Assembly: GCA_041399065.1 (NCBI GenBank)
Contig: JAWKTN010000002.1
Span: 1,178,001 to 1,242,000, forward strand
Direction: 5' to 3'
Origin: JAGQPD01 sp020426865
GTDB taxonomy: Bacteria; Planctomycetota; Planctomycetia; Pirellulales; Pirellulaceae
Length of the DNA stretch: 64,000 nucleotides
Below the pieces are notes generated by a model. That model ran no database searches and was not told the DNA's origin. It saw only the letters and a program-made list of their open reading frames with translations. Shown piece after piece: positions 39,001-48,000 of the stretch. Positions within the stretch are counted from its first letter, which is position 1, and each line of letters opens with the position of its first letter. The position numbers were made by a program, and so were the translations under genes.

Positions 39001-40349
39001 TGGCTGACCAAGACGCCTATTTACCATCAGGCGGTATCGCGATCATTGACTATGATGGAAACGGCCCACTTGATATCTTAGTGCCACGGAGTTCCGCCCA
39101 AATCTCCGTTCTTCTTGGAAGCACCGAAATGCAATATCAGGAGACAATTTCCCCCTTTGGCCCTTACCCGCTCACTGGTGAGAGCACCATTGCCGACATT
39201 GACAACGATGGTCATAGCGACGTCGTTTTCGGAGGAACCGTCCTACTCGCACGCAATGACTTCTCAACTCTTGAACTTCTCTATCGCACGCGTGCGAACT
39301 TGTCCCACCCGTACCCCATTTTCCCCGTCCGGAGGGAATTTGTCCCCACAGATATCAATCATGACGGATTTGAAGACTTCATAGTGAGTGTTGACACCAG
39401 CAATGGCGTTGGGTACGCCGAGCTTGTGATGGGACGCGACGACGGCACGTATTACAAAACTTCGATTTCGAATTCCCCGCCTGTCACGACCACGAGTCGC
39501 GCTTTTGTTGTCGGTGATTTTAACGGAGATGGCGAAGAGGACGTAATTGATGGCGATGGACTGTACTTCGGGCTTGGTGATGGGAGCTTCGGACCACGGA
39601 TCACGGCCCCACATCAATTTTTTTACTATCAGACCGTGGCAACTGACGTCAACGCCGACGGGAAAGACGACATCGTCGCGGCACAGCTTGGCCAACTATT
39701 GATTTACCTTTCACTTGGCGATGGACAGTTTGAATACGTCGATACGGCGATCGATTTAGGAATTTCGGGGAGGTTTGCTGTTGGCGACATAAATCTCGAT
39801 GGGTGGACGGACATTGTGATCGCCACGTTGGACGATCAGCCAACACTTAGCGCGTACATCAATTCCCCTGGCGACGGCTTTATTCCCGGTGCGGCAGTTA
39901 TGTTTGACGACCAAATTGTGACGTTTGAGCTTGGCGATTTGGACGGTGATTCTAGGCCAGAACTCATCGTGTTAACTGTCGACATAAACAAGGACAAACC
40001 GGAGCGAATCAGGATTTTCAATATCAGTGATGGCGGAGAGTTGCTTGAACGACAGATCGTAGACTTGGCTTCTCCATTGTACTGGAGCCTCAACATTGTT
40101 GACATCAAAGTCATGGACCTGAACAACGATTGCCAACCCGAGGTAGTTGTCGTGCCGAAAGGGAGTGGTAGATCAATGTATTATATAATTTCCACTGATC
40201 CATTCGGTTATCTTGAGGACGTCGCCGCGTTCACGACAGATTATTACACGCGGGATGCAGAGTTTGCTGACGTTGATCGAGACGGCGACTTGGACCTGGT
40301 TGTGTTAACCGACGACGGGTTATGGGTAATACGAAATCACCTCAATTGA
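30078..40349 (+). CDS. Giant surface protein: metzincin, RTX, dockerin and VCBS/FG-GAP modules
   Basis: 3423 residues. The N-terminus holds a LEPR-XLL-type signal (IELLEDRRLLTAA, about residues 28-40). A short dockerin-like loop (DGNSVVDADDANIAAGRI) precedes a zinc-protease motif HEFAHLMGIGH at residues 211-221, the HEXXHXXGXXH consensus of metzincins. From about 490 to 1400 a motif of the form GVDTSGGAYIQEGS recurs four times. Residues about 1710-2435 are RTX nonapeptide repeats (GGDGDDVVFGKGGDDTIFG). Four dockerin motifs (VDAADYTIWKD) lie at about 2453-2565, and the last 700 residues are VCBS/FG-GAP repeats (DINGDGMIDIVAGRT, DLDGDGLADIVSG). The whole should be exported, bind calcium, and sit on the cell surface. 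The substrate of the protease is unknown. Confidence 0.9.
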   Translation: MRAQNSKGVENRGQVKHRQRIRRKKPTIELLEDRRLLTAASLVLDFTPDYDPSEWNVGGFREVFETHSSAIRLLDYDGNSVVDADDANIAAGRIATQVRLLLKPFGTEGLRVLNRRFAPATNEDLFSGFQLLEDGIASSSKDVFVIFVGNTHPSREIFGIAKQADIAFRNEFYGYAFAGATADYLLSGNYTSVEFLKPEHFTQFVARTIAHEFAHLMGIGHVYAVPPSDTNSDGRAENGVRPRGFNDVMNYVPYVDPALAVFGAKPNPGIFVEQFSNGQTIKDYDDLLGTDESLREALIVSTTVVPETRYSGERFTSSPDEEILPEQLPIPQVDAPQASNGSVGFTQPDDVWSTLANGFNEFASSASLTFSESLTSEANAIPLVPSDALTQLRIGDSLRALFGQLPLPTKNTMSDIVAELERHGFTVTSFISDDDFVALQSAQAADFIRASRTYRMSELSTFVTADLTDLQSIAGFGNSSLLGSLVVRATGFVTVAFGVDTNGFYLLPGNGVFADFTATGQLGGVVGTTQADGTMSFSVANDVRLQTVVADGRVRLSDVSKSASVMSQLIGSAGANIGFAAQLGPSEPISLDGRWIWQIDSKSETGHSLSTVDSGFDTEGLASQLVDTLGDQLPYAIQTLSRHKADLTSVPMVGRLLENTIDLFSNQHLEYGNEWDTFFEYFSSRGIQLKTVISPEQVIQGVSGNDTLLELRIDSSLPFSDLHFSDVSHTVGTSDVILHIQSTLPETADINSQLIVGIDTSGGAYIQEGSQIAASWSGVAEMSGSAQLGSEYRGSLFGNVSFEQVELSLAIDDNDAFSGERLYFGDFVENPPPANNLEIQTGVSGRIGLDEIRIAMDLPIDVETLPSVTLVASGNVDLASGEVAFAFGNDALANAVLDVVYASLVELSIQAKDLARSVEVLPLIGRQLAPKIGTSFSSALTFERLTPGDFRTQLESLGFTIDSNGVATIDDLLSNTVGAKPILKLRYVDMTDIPEFTDEFTFLSSQLRATGAITLAPTVESDFVLGVDLVGGAYIDEGAKFSVELPATGELSGKVDIGRLGPLNARAIADIDVRAQAVLDNGNESLNEHLYLFGSDTAYPTILSNLYENGLRTDVSGTATFVVEVELDNPLDRFGLGDIVGDLSDFLPPELVSSFVFSGTVDVDLENAAVNLTISQDSKDRFAAIFDGDVEQRFTDALLNGLLDRLQVNNPIPTEVAQLLFYKIPVVNVSLADELGIPDEARILLDPAGWRDDYLAASGNGEPDQEGDGSRIDFTIDLFHDGNILKLLDGEDADLISVNIEQHFEPHFDEITVVPDTLLFTWLGIFSASFNIGLTPHVEFGADVTIGLDTSGFYVREGSAIQSNLQIGGGLDANINIDGWLTALRALRVTGTAGVNAVIGMYFADQDDVSSKLRPAQVLDLNNQVLTASLNLHLGLRAVAGALDAGLQAELADEEWLIPLWSQEGGTVADIRDQLQSFKDRMRENAEKYVCAAAALGDPFAAAACGANAVKSISEAIQDGVQSAKEAANHAIAVSLQLGRDIDENIRDIATNVQESVNSFRRDYLEPLIEGTPIAEIVNHVELPYLGSWETVNVPNRHSFSAEVIDGVLVISNWDTSFADARFGRPGAEITIGLVDGRVVADGPDFAESELVARKKVSRLLSSSYEERREEVTHSNAYEFAAAGINSIRVVGTGFNDRIIVTSSIEIATDIDGSDGDDVLVGGSGTNLIVGGGGNDFVQGGDANDLLVGGDGDDVVFGKGGDDTIFGWISDTTNTGNPNGDGHDILDGGDGDDTLWGYAGNDVLRGGMGADLMHGEDGDDTLEGNDGDDTIFGGNGADSVFGDDGNDKLYGEGGKDIIIGGFGDDTLLGGDDDDVVYGDQISDPYGGSDFVFGNAGNDRLFGGGDSDFIIGGAGADLISGDDGDDLIYGGMCSDNLFLSAVSDQQGPWESDEGDVIVGGWGRDEIHGGAGDDTISGEADADVVYGDDGNDEIQGGDGDDQLYGGDGNDVIAGNSGQDVLIGETGNDTLIASRSNGFSTEEFLSAFDPLAQEATALRYEGGLGSVVVGGPGDDQVYGSDGDDMIWAGDGNDLVYGGRGNDEITGGAGNDRLFGEWPSAFDAPTDEMQYNDKIFGGGPNDLEQLNTDLRQDDGVNTIEGGPGNDVITAGQLGDSIHGGFGRDQIWGGIGNDTLFGDEDDDMLHGMDGTDLIYGDGVVFGGSDGVDTIAGGPGTDTIYGGSLGDLILGDDLINEATDGDDIIFGDYLAQSENDGNDWIFAGGGDDNAEGGGGDDTIVGDLGHDTLFGGGGRDLIWGGLDIFTRETMFAAGFDNDGISPLVALDETYANLLGGSDEDGENAIHGGQGDDWLFGGGQRDQLFGDGGNDYVFGAPGSDVIHGGIGNDTLTANDGDDTVYGDSGDDRISGGAGRDSIDPGPGNNVLLDFSDEDYLLTRTADYSGNGIVDAADYTIWKDSFGSLTQLVADGNGNGIVDAADYTIWKDHFGEVATVAPVLPGDYNGNSHIDAADYTIWKDAFGSRSDSRADGNANGLVDAADYTIWKDNFGAQRTTSEAVSDVSFYKTYRNRLSPNSQRSVSRLTTSTSVGSLAGTLSEVNETSDAIRNVIKVSLPETIVSNFPPLLHLLASGNLGFPVALADIRNAIVDQYKSSIENAIRLTTSATPNSNARNFPSCSANFHKLFTSAEPFLRQNRWDIIDSEVTDLNDDGYLDLVGIDYSDPFDAKLVTLLGGQNAVFQDLGQAQPIGVDGFRTVSMATGDITNDGRVDVLVSSRGSTLLFQNVGNGLLGAPVALPFTSTSLGINDLDGDGLADIVSGAEYDFIGVAYGTIEGKYDTVDRYSLISPTSPIGGDSTFLVDINGDGMIDIVAGRTTFSSFAPSGEVIVLLNQGDRRFMEAPEVVMGNWGREPMVLTTADINLDGNLDLISLFFEPRGIYGGGLITIALGNGDGTFESTIAIDLLADQDAYLPSGGIAIIDYDGNGPLDILVPRSSAQISVLLGSTEMQYQETISPFGPYPLTGESTIADIDNDGHSDVVFGGTVLLARNDFSTLELLYRTRANLSHPYPIFPVRREFVPTDINHDGFEDFIVSVDTSNGVGYAELVMGRDDGTYYKTSISNSPPVTTTSRAFVVGDFNGDGEEDVIDGDGLYFGLGDGSFGPRITAPHQFFYYQTVATDVNADGKDDIVAAQLGQLLIYLSLGDGQFEYVDTAIDLGISGRFAVGDINLDGWTDIVIATLDDQPTLSAYINSPGDGFIPGAAVMFDDQIVTFELGDLDGDSRPELIVLTVDINKDKPERIRIFNISDGGELLERQIVDLASPLYWSLNIVDIKVMDLNNDCQPEVVVVPKGSGRSMYYIISTDPFGYLEDVAAFTTDYYTRDAEFADVDRDGDLDLVVLTDDGLWVIRNHLN
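35215..37390 (+). repeat. RTX calcium-binding repeat tract
   Basis: About 2.2 kb code for Gly-Asp-rich nonapeptides of the pattern GGxGxDxUx (for example GNDGDDTIFGGNGADSVFGD), interrupted by several longer non-repeat insertions. DNA of the units is diverged, so it is a protein repeat, not a recent tandem expansion. Such tracts fold into calcium-filled parallel beta-rolls after export. Confidence 0.92.
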
Positions 40350-40596
40350 TTTTAATATCATGTTCCACTTTAGGTAAATGCACATGTGCTCGCACATTGG
40401 TTTTATGGTTGCCTCGAGACGGCCAAGCATGTTCTTTCAGACGATGGTGGGTCATAGGCCAACATGCTGTGTTTTGTAATCGCGACGATGATAGCCTTCT
40501 TCCTTTTGTCTTTTTAACGCTTAGGCTACGAAAAGTCGCGGAGTCTGTTGATTCCACATCGCACCGGTCCCTCAACTGTCCCGGAGGAATCGAGTA
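40350..40596. other. Intergenic stretch after the giant gene
   Basis: No gene and no convincing terminator hairpin are visible here. Confidence 0.4.
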
Positions 40597-40740
40597 ATGT
40601 TACTTGGTCGTTCGTTAACGCTTGGATTGCTTTGTTTTCGGCAGGAACGGCACGATGCCAAAGCCTCCCCGTTTTGGCTTGGGGGCTTCGGTAATCTCAC
40701 CCGTCCAATCCGCTTCCACCCCGTGAACGGTTACGATTAA
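40597..40740 (+). CDS. Possible 47-residue small ORF
   Basis: An ATG at 40597 follows GGAGG (40582-40586) at a usable distance. The product starts MLLGRSLTLGLLCFRQERHD and has no known relative. It is convergent with the sigma factor gene, leaving 7 bp between the stops. The ribosome site is the only positive evidence. Confidence 0.25.
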   Translation: MLLGRSLTLGLLCFRQERHDAKASPFWLGGFGNLTRPIRFHPVNGYD

Positions 40741-40747
40741 TGAAGGC

Positions 40748-41389
40748 CTACAATGGACTCGGAGTTTCGACGTTCTCTGTCGCCTTCCGCGTCAAAAGGC
40801 TCTTCCGAAGCTGACGCAGGGCTGCCCCGTGACGCTTGCTGGCCGCTGATTCGGAAATCTCGAGGAACCTAGCTACCTCTGCGTTTGTTCGCCCGTCCAG
40901 ATAACGCAACCTTAGGATTTCTCTCGATGCCTCGTTAAGTCGATTGATTGCAGCTCTCAAGGCAGCAAAAAGCTCGTCTCGTTCCGCGACTTCGACTAGG
41001 CAATCGTTTTGTCCGCCGACGGCAGCGGCCGTGCAATTCGAGCTGAACTCTTCTGCGTAGACTTCGCGGATAACGGAACGCTTCGCACTACCGTAGTGGT
41101 ATCGCCACAAGTCGATTGCAATCTGTCGAGCCGTAAATTCCAGCCACCGTAAAAACGGCATGGGACGACGTTTCACGAAACTCGGCAATCGTTGATATAC
41201 GGCTATCCGCGTTTCCTGTACAACGTCCGAGCTGTCATAGCGTCTTTGCATACAACGGTCACGCCTGGCGCGAAATTGCGATCGCAGCACCGGTTCAAAG
41301 GCTGAAAAAATGCGCTCGAACGCTGCTTCGTCGCCGCCAGCGGCATCAATCAAGGCTGAATCCGTTTCGAAACCGTAGTTGCTGCTCAT
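40748..41389 (-). CDS. ECF-type sigma-70 family RNA polymerase sigma factor
   Basis: 213 residues. Region 2 is visible at about residues 25-95 (YDSSDVVQETRIAVYQRLPS, FLRWLEFTARQIAIDLWRYH) and region 4 at about 145-200 (LNEASREILRLRYLDGRTNA, EVARFLEISESAASKRHGAA). No anti-sigma gene follows. It is divergent from a Ser/Thr kinase-WD40 gene 256 bp away. Such sigma/kinase neighbours are typical of Planctomycetes, where the kinase is thought to control the sigma factor by phosphorylation; that link is inferred here from position only. Confidence 0.9.
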   Translation of the reverse strand: MSSNYGFETDSALIDAAGGDEAAFERIFSAFEPVLRSQFRARRDRCMQRRYDSSDVVQETRIAVYQRLPSFVKRRPMPFLRWLEFTARQIAIDLWRYHYGSAKRSVIREVYAEEFSSNCTAAAVGGQNDCLVEVAERDELFAALRAAINRLNEASREILRLRYLDGRTNAEVARFLEISESAASKRHGAALRQLRKSLLTRKATENVETPSPL

Positions 41390-41645
41390 GTCGTACTCAA
41401 AGTCCGCTCGTTATTTTGCCACGCGTCCGATGAATGCCCGCACCGATGTAAAATCAATCTCACTTGTCGGCCTGCAAATCGCTATTGGGAGCGCCTTGAT
41501 AGGCCAATGCGGGGGCTCCACCGCGTAATGCATGCCTAGCTTTTTCGGATCGGCAGTATATACTACGTGTCATGGATCCGTCAACCATTTCGCAAACTCC
41601 CTTCCAGCCTATTTCGGTGCGTTGGCCACGTATTTGGGATTTCTG

Positions 41646-42630
41646 ATGAGTCCTGCTGAACCAGACGATTTCAACTCCGAAGACAAGCTCGACCAGCTCT
41701 TGGGGAGAGTTGCCGATGAGATTGAACGGCGGCTCCGAGCCGGAGAGAAAGTCACTGCCGTCGAGTATTGCGCCGACTATCCGGGTTTAGCGAACGAATT
41801 ACCGGAGGTGATCGATTCGCTACGGGCTCTCACTTCGCCTGAGTTTCTCGATTCGACGAATCGCGCTTGCAGTTGGCGCTTTGACACTATCCAGCTGGGC
41901 GACTATCGACTGCTCCGCGAAATTGGGCGAGGTGGAATGGGCATCGTCTACGAGGCCCTGCAGATTTCTAGCACAGAGAAAGTGGCCGTGAAGGTCTTTC
42001 CCTTCGTCTCGGTTTTCGAACCCAAAAAACTACGAAGGTTCAGAAATGAAGCCATTGCGGCCGCAACACTCGATCATCCGCACATCGTCCCGGTGTTCGA
42101 CATCGCGATCGACGGCGACCGGCACTACTACGTCATGAAGCTGATCGAAGGGCCTTCACTCAATCTTCTCGTTGGGGACAAGCATGTCAGTGCCCGCAGC
42201 TACCCAAAAGTAACGACTGAGGTCGACCATCGACCATCGTGTTTGAGCGCAGACGCCAGACTTCGCGATGACGAAGACTCCCAGAACACTTTGCCGCTAG
42301 AACCCAGCGGAACGCGTGTACTTCCGGTGCTGGGTATGAGAAATCGAGGCGAATTCGAACGACAGATTGCTGTTTGGATCCGTGACGTGGCTCTGGCAAT
42401 TCAGTATGCACACGATGCCGGGATCGTGCATCGAGATGTCAAACCCAGCAATCTATTGGTTGATGAAACAGGGCACGTATGGGTCACCGATTTCGGATTG
42501 GCCACGATGCGGGCCGGCGATGCACTCACGCAAACCGGCGACTTTGTCGGTACATTGCCCTACTTGAGCCCCGACGTGCTTCGTGATCCAACAAATAGCG
42601 CCACACCCCGCTCCGACGTGTACGCTTTAG
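41646..42630 (+). pseudogene. 5' part of a Ser/Thr kinase-WD40 gene split by an IS
   Basis: The ATG at 41646 begins MSPAEPDDFNSEDKLDQLLG. The kinase domain starts about residue 85: REIGRGGMGIVYEALQ (glycine loop), KVAVKVFPF (Lys), HRDVKPSNLLVDE (catalytic loop, about residue 260), VTDFGLATMR (DFG) and GTLPYLSPDVL. At SDVYAL the frame enters insertion-sequence DNA after the target duplication CTTTAG (42625-42630) and would end at 42881 with unrelated residues. The rest of the kinase (LGVTLFELVVGVKPF) resumes at 45066. The kinase is therefore truncated in its C-lobe and should be inactive. Confidence 0.9.
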
Positions 42631-43049
42631 CTCCCTTTCCGCACATGTCCGATTCATTTTCCGAATTTCGGATGGCCGGCAAGATGCGTGGACTGACGTG
42701 CGCAGGTCATATGCCACATGGAGACAACACGACATCGCCGCGATCATGCGACTCAGCGCATGACGTCTTCTGCGACCAGGGCGCGTGCTCTACTGGCGAA
42801 ATCTCGTTATCCTGCGTCTTGTCACCAGCCATAAGTGTGGCCGACGCTTTCTCTTGTGCGGCACACGTATCCCAATGCTGACGTGGTATCTGAGATGCAA
42901 CATTCTGATTATCGCGCACATCGAACGCCATGCGGGCACGAGGAGCTGCCGTGACAGCCGGTTGCCACGCACATGATGGTGCGGCTATTTCGCTTCGCCT
43001 GCAATGCCAGTTGCGATTACAAAAAACGTCAAAAAAGTTACGGCGAGGG

Positions 43050-43104
43050 ACATTGACGTAAATCGAGCATTTCTCAACTTACGTCAATGTGATTTGACGT
43101 AAGT
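43050..43104. promoter_or_regulatory. TTGACGTAA repeat cluster upstream of the transposase
   Basis: ACATTGACGTAA (43050-43061) and its complement TTACGTCAATGT (43079-43090) form a 12-bp inverted repeat, and a third copy (TTGACGTAAGTC) lies at 43093-43104. They sit about 50 bp before the transposase start and look like regulatory or transposase-binding sites. Confidence 0.5.
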
Positions 43105-43154
43105 CGCGCAAAAATATTTTTCGGCGCGGATCTGTCCTTTGCGAGTGGACGAGG

Positions 43155-45042
43155 ATGGGCTATATCCGTGCTCATGAGAAAAAACAACAACCTCGCAACG
43201 CGTCAGAAAATCAAGGTTTCGCCGCTCACGGCAAAGACATTCAGCTCCAGTCGTGGACAGTCGGTGCCTTGCCGCTGATCAACAGAATCCTTCAGCAGAT
43301 GGAGCTCGAGCAGTTTCTCCAATCGCATTTGAAGAAGGATGGGCCCACGATGAAACTGCCCACATCGGCAGGATTGCTCCTGTTGGTCCGGAATATCCTG
43401 TTGTCCAGAGAACCGATCTACGGAGTCGGTGAATGGGCACAACGGCACGTCCCAGAATTGCTCGGCATCGGACGAGGGCAATTGGCATATCTCAACGATG
43501 ATCGTGTGGGCCGCTGCTTGGACCGTTTATTTGATGGCCTGGACAACTCCTTGATCATGGATGTCGTCCGCCATGTTATTGAGAAGTTCAACCTGAGTTT
43601 GGACGAATTGCACAATGATTCGACCACGGTCACCTTTCATGGCGACTATGACGAGTCGACGCAGGAGAGCTGGCGACGGGGATTGAAGACTTTGGGGATC
43701 ACGTGGGGCCACAATAAGGATCACCGTCCGGACCTGAAGCAATTGCTGTATACCTTGACGGTGACCGAAGACGGTGGAGTTCCGGTCTATTTTACCACGC
43801 ACAGCGGTAACACCGCGGACGACACGACGCACATCAAGACGTGGGAGTTGCTACGGGAGTTAGTAGGAAAGCCCGATTTCCTCTACGTCGCCGACTGCAA
43901 ACTAGCATCGACGAAGAATCTGCGCGCGATCGACTCTCGTGGCGGACGATTCATTACCGTACTTCCTCGGACTCGTCGCGAAGACAAAGCATTTCGACGT
44001 CGCCTGACCGATTCGACCGACGCACTCTCTTGGAAGCTACTCTATGAAATCTGCGATGATGATGGTGATGTCATTGACCGCCTGAGCGTTGTGGACGAGA
44101 ACTTTCGGACTTCGGACGGATTTCGTCTGTTATGGTACTTCAGCCAACGAAAGGCGGAGCAAGACGCGAAGACCCGGGTGCGACAATTGGATCAACTACA
44201 TGGCGAATTGCAGGAGTTACAGAAACGGCTTCGCTCCAAGCGTACGCGGTTTCGGAGTCGCTCAAAGGTTGAGCAAAATTGGAAAAGCTGCTGGCAGAGT
44301 CCCCCGTTTCACACCTTTTGGTAGTTGCCATCCAAGAACACGACGTCGTAACCTACAAGCAAGCGAACCGGGGACGCCCGAGTGCTGAAACTCCCTATCT
44401 ACGGCAAGTGGAGAAACGATACTCGTTGCAGATCGACCCGGACGCAGACAAGCTGTCGGCATGCCTTCTCGGACGGCAAGTTCCCGCTGATGACTAACGT
44501 CGATGATCTGGGAGCAGAGGAGATCCTGCGAGCTTACAAGCGGCAGCCGTTTGTGGAAAAACGATTCTCCCAATTCAAGAACGACTTTGCCGTGGCGCCC
44601 GTGTTTTTAAAGGACGTTGCCCGCATTCAGGCAGCTGCTAGGTGTCTACTTCTTCGCCCTCATCGTGCAAACACTGCTTGAGCGAGAACTACGATTACAA
44701 ATGAAGAAACGCAAAATCGACGATCTGCCTTTGTATCCCGAGGGTCGCCCGTGTAAGGTGCCGACGACACGCCGTGTCGTCGATCTACTCGAACCTGTTC
44801 AGTTACATGAATTGTGCAAAGGAAACTCAAAGGAGACGCTTGTCACCACACTAAATAAAGCCGCAACGGAACGTACTCAGCTTGCTAGGATTTGCGCCAA
44901 ACGAATACGGACGATAGGACCAACGGAAGCAACGGAACAATCGCGTCGCGGTGCCGGCGGGCATAACACACCTGTCGGAAGGACACGCACAACTACCATT
45001 GTGCCATTCTGCAGTCACACGTCAGAAATTCGGAGAAAATGA
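43155..45042 (+). pseudogene. IS1634-family transposase with three frameshifts
   Basis: The first frame from the ATG at 43155 carries WTVGALPLINRILQQMELEQ, DDRVGRCLDRLFDG, HNDSTTVTFHGDYD (first catalytic Asp region) and LYVADCKLASTKNLRAIDSR (second Asp). Similarity then moves frame near 44275 (LLAESPVSHLLVVAIQEHDV), again near 44460 (EEILRAYKRQPFVEKRFSQF, catalytic Glu) and near 44632 (QLLGVYFFALIVQTLLEREL). The sum matches a full IS1634 transposase of about 620 residues. It is dead as read. Confidence 0.85.
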
Positions 45043-45049
45043 ATCGGAC

Positions 45050-48000
45050 ATGTGCGGAAAGGGAGCTTTAGGCGTCACGTTGTTTGAGTTAGTTGTTGGC
45101 GTCAAGCCCTTTTCAGCCACTGGGCGTGACACATTGATGAAGCAAATAATCCGAGGAGACGTGACGTGCACCGGACGAATTCTGCGAGAGACCTCGAGGG
45201 ACCTTCGTCGCATTGCAGCCGCCGCGATGGCTCAAGATCCCGAGGTGCGATACGCGACAGCCACGGAGCTGGCCGACGACTTGTCACGATTCCTTCGTGG
45301 CGAGCCAGTCCTGGCTCGGCAGCCGTCCATCACCTCGCGATGCTGGAAATGGCTCCGTCGTAATCACACCATCGCGATCACCGCTTCCGCGGTCTTGCTT
45401 TGTCTGACCGTCCTTGCCACGTACCTTTGGGTGCTTAACAAGCAACTGCTCGAAAGCAACGAGTTGTATCGAGCTACTGTCCTCGCGACGTCGCTTCAAA
45501 ATGCGCATTGGGCCTACCTCGATGGCGACCTTTCCCAGGCCGATGCGATCCTGCAACAAATAAGACCGACTGGCCCAGTACGTGCCGACTCGGCGTACGC
45601 CTGGCAACTTCTACACGATGCGATTCGCAGTAGATCGTTCAAGTCGCATGTCTCTGATCAGCCACTTTATTGCATTATTGCACATCCAGACCGAGAGCAT
45701 TACATTGCGGCCGGCGCTGCATCGGAACTTTTTCTGCTCGACATGAAAACTCTGGAAGTTGTCGACTCGTGGCCAACCTCGCAAGTTGAGGTCAATTGCA
45801 TTTCCCTCTCGGGTGACGGGACGCGATTGGCAACTTCTGGAGATGACGGCACCGTTTGCGTTTGGGATTTAGCGTCCCATGACGAATTGCTTCGATTCAG
45901 GGCTCACGACACAGTCGTGTATCTGGCGCAGTTTGCCGACAGAGATCGAATGCTCGTCACACATGGAACTGAGCGCGTGATTCGCATCTGGAATTCGGTC
46001 GACGGTAGTGCCATCGGTAGAGTTGAGTGCCACAGCGAAAGTGTAACAGCGCTGGATGTGTCGGACGACGGTCGCTACTTTTGCTCTGCGGGAAAGAACG
46101 GTGACGTCTGGCTGACAGACACCCGCAACTTAGCATCTTCGTCATACTTGGCTCGCGTCGATGGTCGAATCGATGATCTCGTATTCCGTGGTCTTGACGA
46201 ACCGGTATTAACCGTATTCAACGATGTGATTTGTTACCTAATGACAAGTACGGATGGGTCCAACAAGGAATTAGATCCGACCGCTTCGAACGTCAGCCAC
46301 ACATCATTCTTTGGTTTCGACAGATATTGTAGCGTCGACTATTGCGCAGAACAACGAACCATCGTAGCGGGCAACAGGTCCGGATTAATAACTCAGCTTA
46401 CCCTGCCTAAAACAAGTGTTCACTTTTCGTCCCCTGATCAACGTGAAATTATCTGGTGCGAGGGTTCGTCAAACGGTGCACGCACGGTGGCCGCGGCGTC
46501 CGACAGTGTGGCTTGGATTGAACACACGGAACGGAAGACCGTTCAGCGAGTTGTGTTCGACGCGGAGACGATGTCATCCGGCGGCCGCTCGACGGAGCGA
46601 TTTGGGTTTAGGCACGACGGCAAACAGCTTGTTGTGGGCAATACGCTCTTCAGCCCTAACGAACTTACCGGCAACTGGCAAGTAGTGCATCGATTCAACG
46701 TTGAGAAGCTGGTAGAAAGCGCCAATTTCTCACCGCATGGAAATTCTCTGTTTCTTCGGACCGAGTCGGAAGTAGTCTTGGCCGATACGAGCGACTATAC
46801 CACACGTAACATTGCTCTGCCGGACGGGGTTAGGGTCACGACATGTTGCTGGTCACAAAACGGTTGGGAGATCTGGCTTGGCTGCATTGGTGGCGAATTG
46901 TTGCGAATCGACACGCGTCAGGACGCGATTGAGGTTCTCGGCGTTATGCCGGATCCAATCGAGGACATCGCGGCTTGTCAGAGTGTGGTCGCACTGGCAT
47001 TCACTACCGGCACCGTCGGACTCTACGACACCCACTTGGCTTGCATTCGCAAGAGATTTCGGCCACCGGGCAAGCTCTTACCGATCACACAGGTCGGTAT
47101 GACAACGCATGGGCGCGTGATATTGGCCAGTTCCAATGGGATTTTGTACGGATGGGATGCAGGGAACGAGGAATTGTTGTTTTCGCGAACTTGTCGCTCA
47201 GATGTACCGTTTCGCTACCACGATGGACGCATCGTAGTTGTAGACGAGGCGGACGTTGTCCATCGGATTTCGGACTTGCCACTCGACCATCCTAAAAAGA
47301 TCAACCGACGCAAATCGCACAACGGTCGCGTGTTCGACGTGATGCTGACGGACGTTGGAGCCTGCGTGTCGGTTGGGGCCGATGGGACCGTAAGTTCGGA
47401 ATTTCGCGAGGACAACGGGGAATACCGCTGGTTCCGCGACGAGGAAGACGACTGCGATGACGCCTGTCTGTTGGGCGACTCGCGTCGCGTACTTGTCACC
47501 TCCCGAGACAACGAACTCTCTATCGTCGACTTGGCAACAGGAAAGCGTTCGAAGTTGAGGTCGACTAACGTCAACGACAACGACAAGTGGATTGTCGCCT
47601 GCTACGATGCCAAGCGAGATCTCATCTACGCGCAGAATACCTCTTCGGCCCTGTGCGTGTTCGACGCAAGAACACTCGTCCATCAGGATCGGATTGCGTT
47701 AGATGAACTCGGGCCTATCACGTCGATGAGAATCTCACCGGGCGGCGCAATTCTGTTCGCGGATCGATCGTCAAGTTTGCTGCAGCCGCCCCGGTGTTGG
47801 GACCTAGCAAAACGGGCACCTGCCTTCTCGGGCTTACGCGACACTACTATGAGATGCTGTTTCTCATCCTGTGGACGCTACGCAGCCATCAATCAAGACG
47901 GTGACAATGCGACCATCGTCTGGGACATAGACAGCAGACGTCAACTAGCCAAGCGTCGAGGAGACGCTTCAGCAATTTGCTTCACGCACGACGGACACGG

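Larger units (their letters stand above)
42631..45065. mobile_element. IS1634-like element inside the kinase gene
   Basis: The left end CTCCCTTTCCGCACATGTCC (42631 onward) is matched by its complement at the right end (to 45065); the inverted repeat is perfect for about 31 bp and then goes on after a 2-base gap. CTTTAG flanks both sides (42625-42630 and 45066-45071), a 6-bp target duplication. Removing the element and one copy of CTTTAG rejoins SDVYA with LGVTLFEL in frame. Length is 2435 bp. Its transposase has three frameshifts, so it can no longer move by itself. Confidence 0.93.

Noticed and set aside
42631..42881. C-terminal tail of the truncated kinase as a new domain
   Set aside because: These residues are translated from the left end of the insertion sequence, including its inverted repeat.
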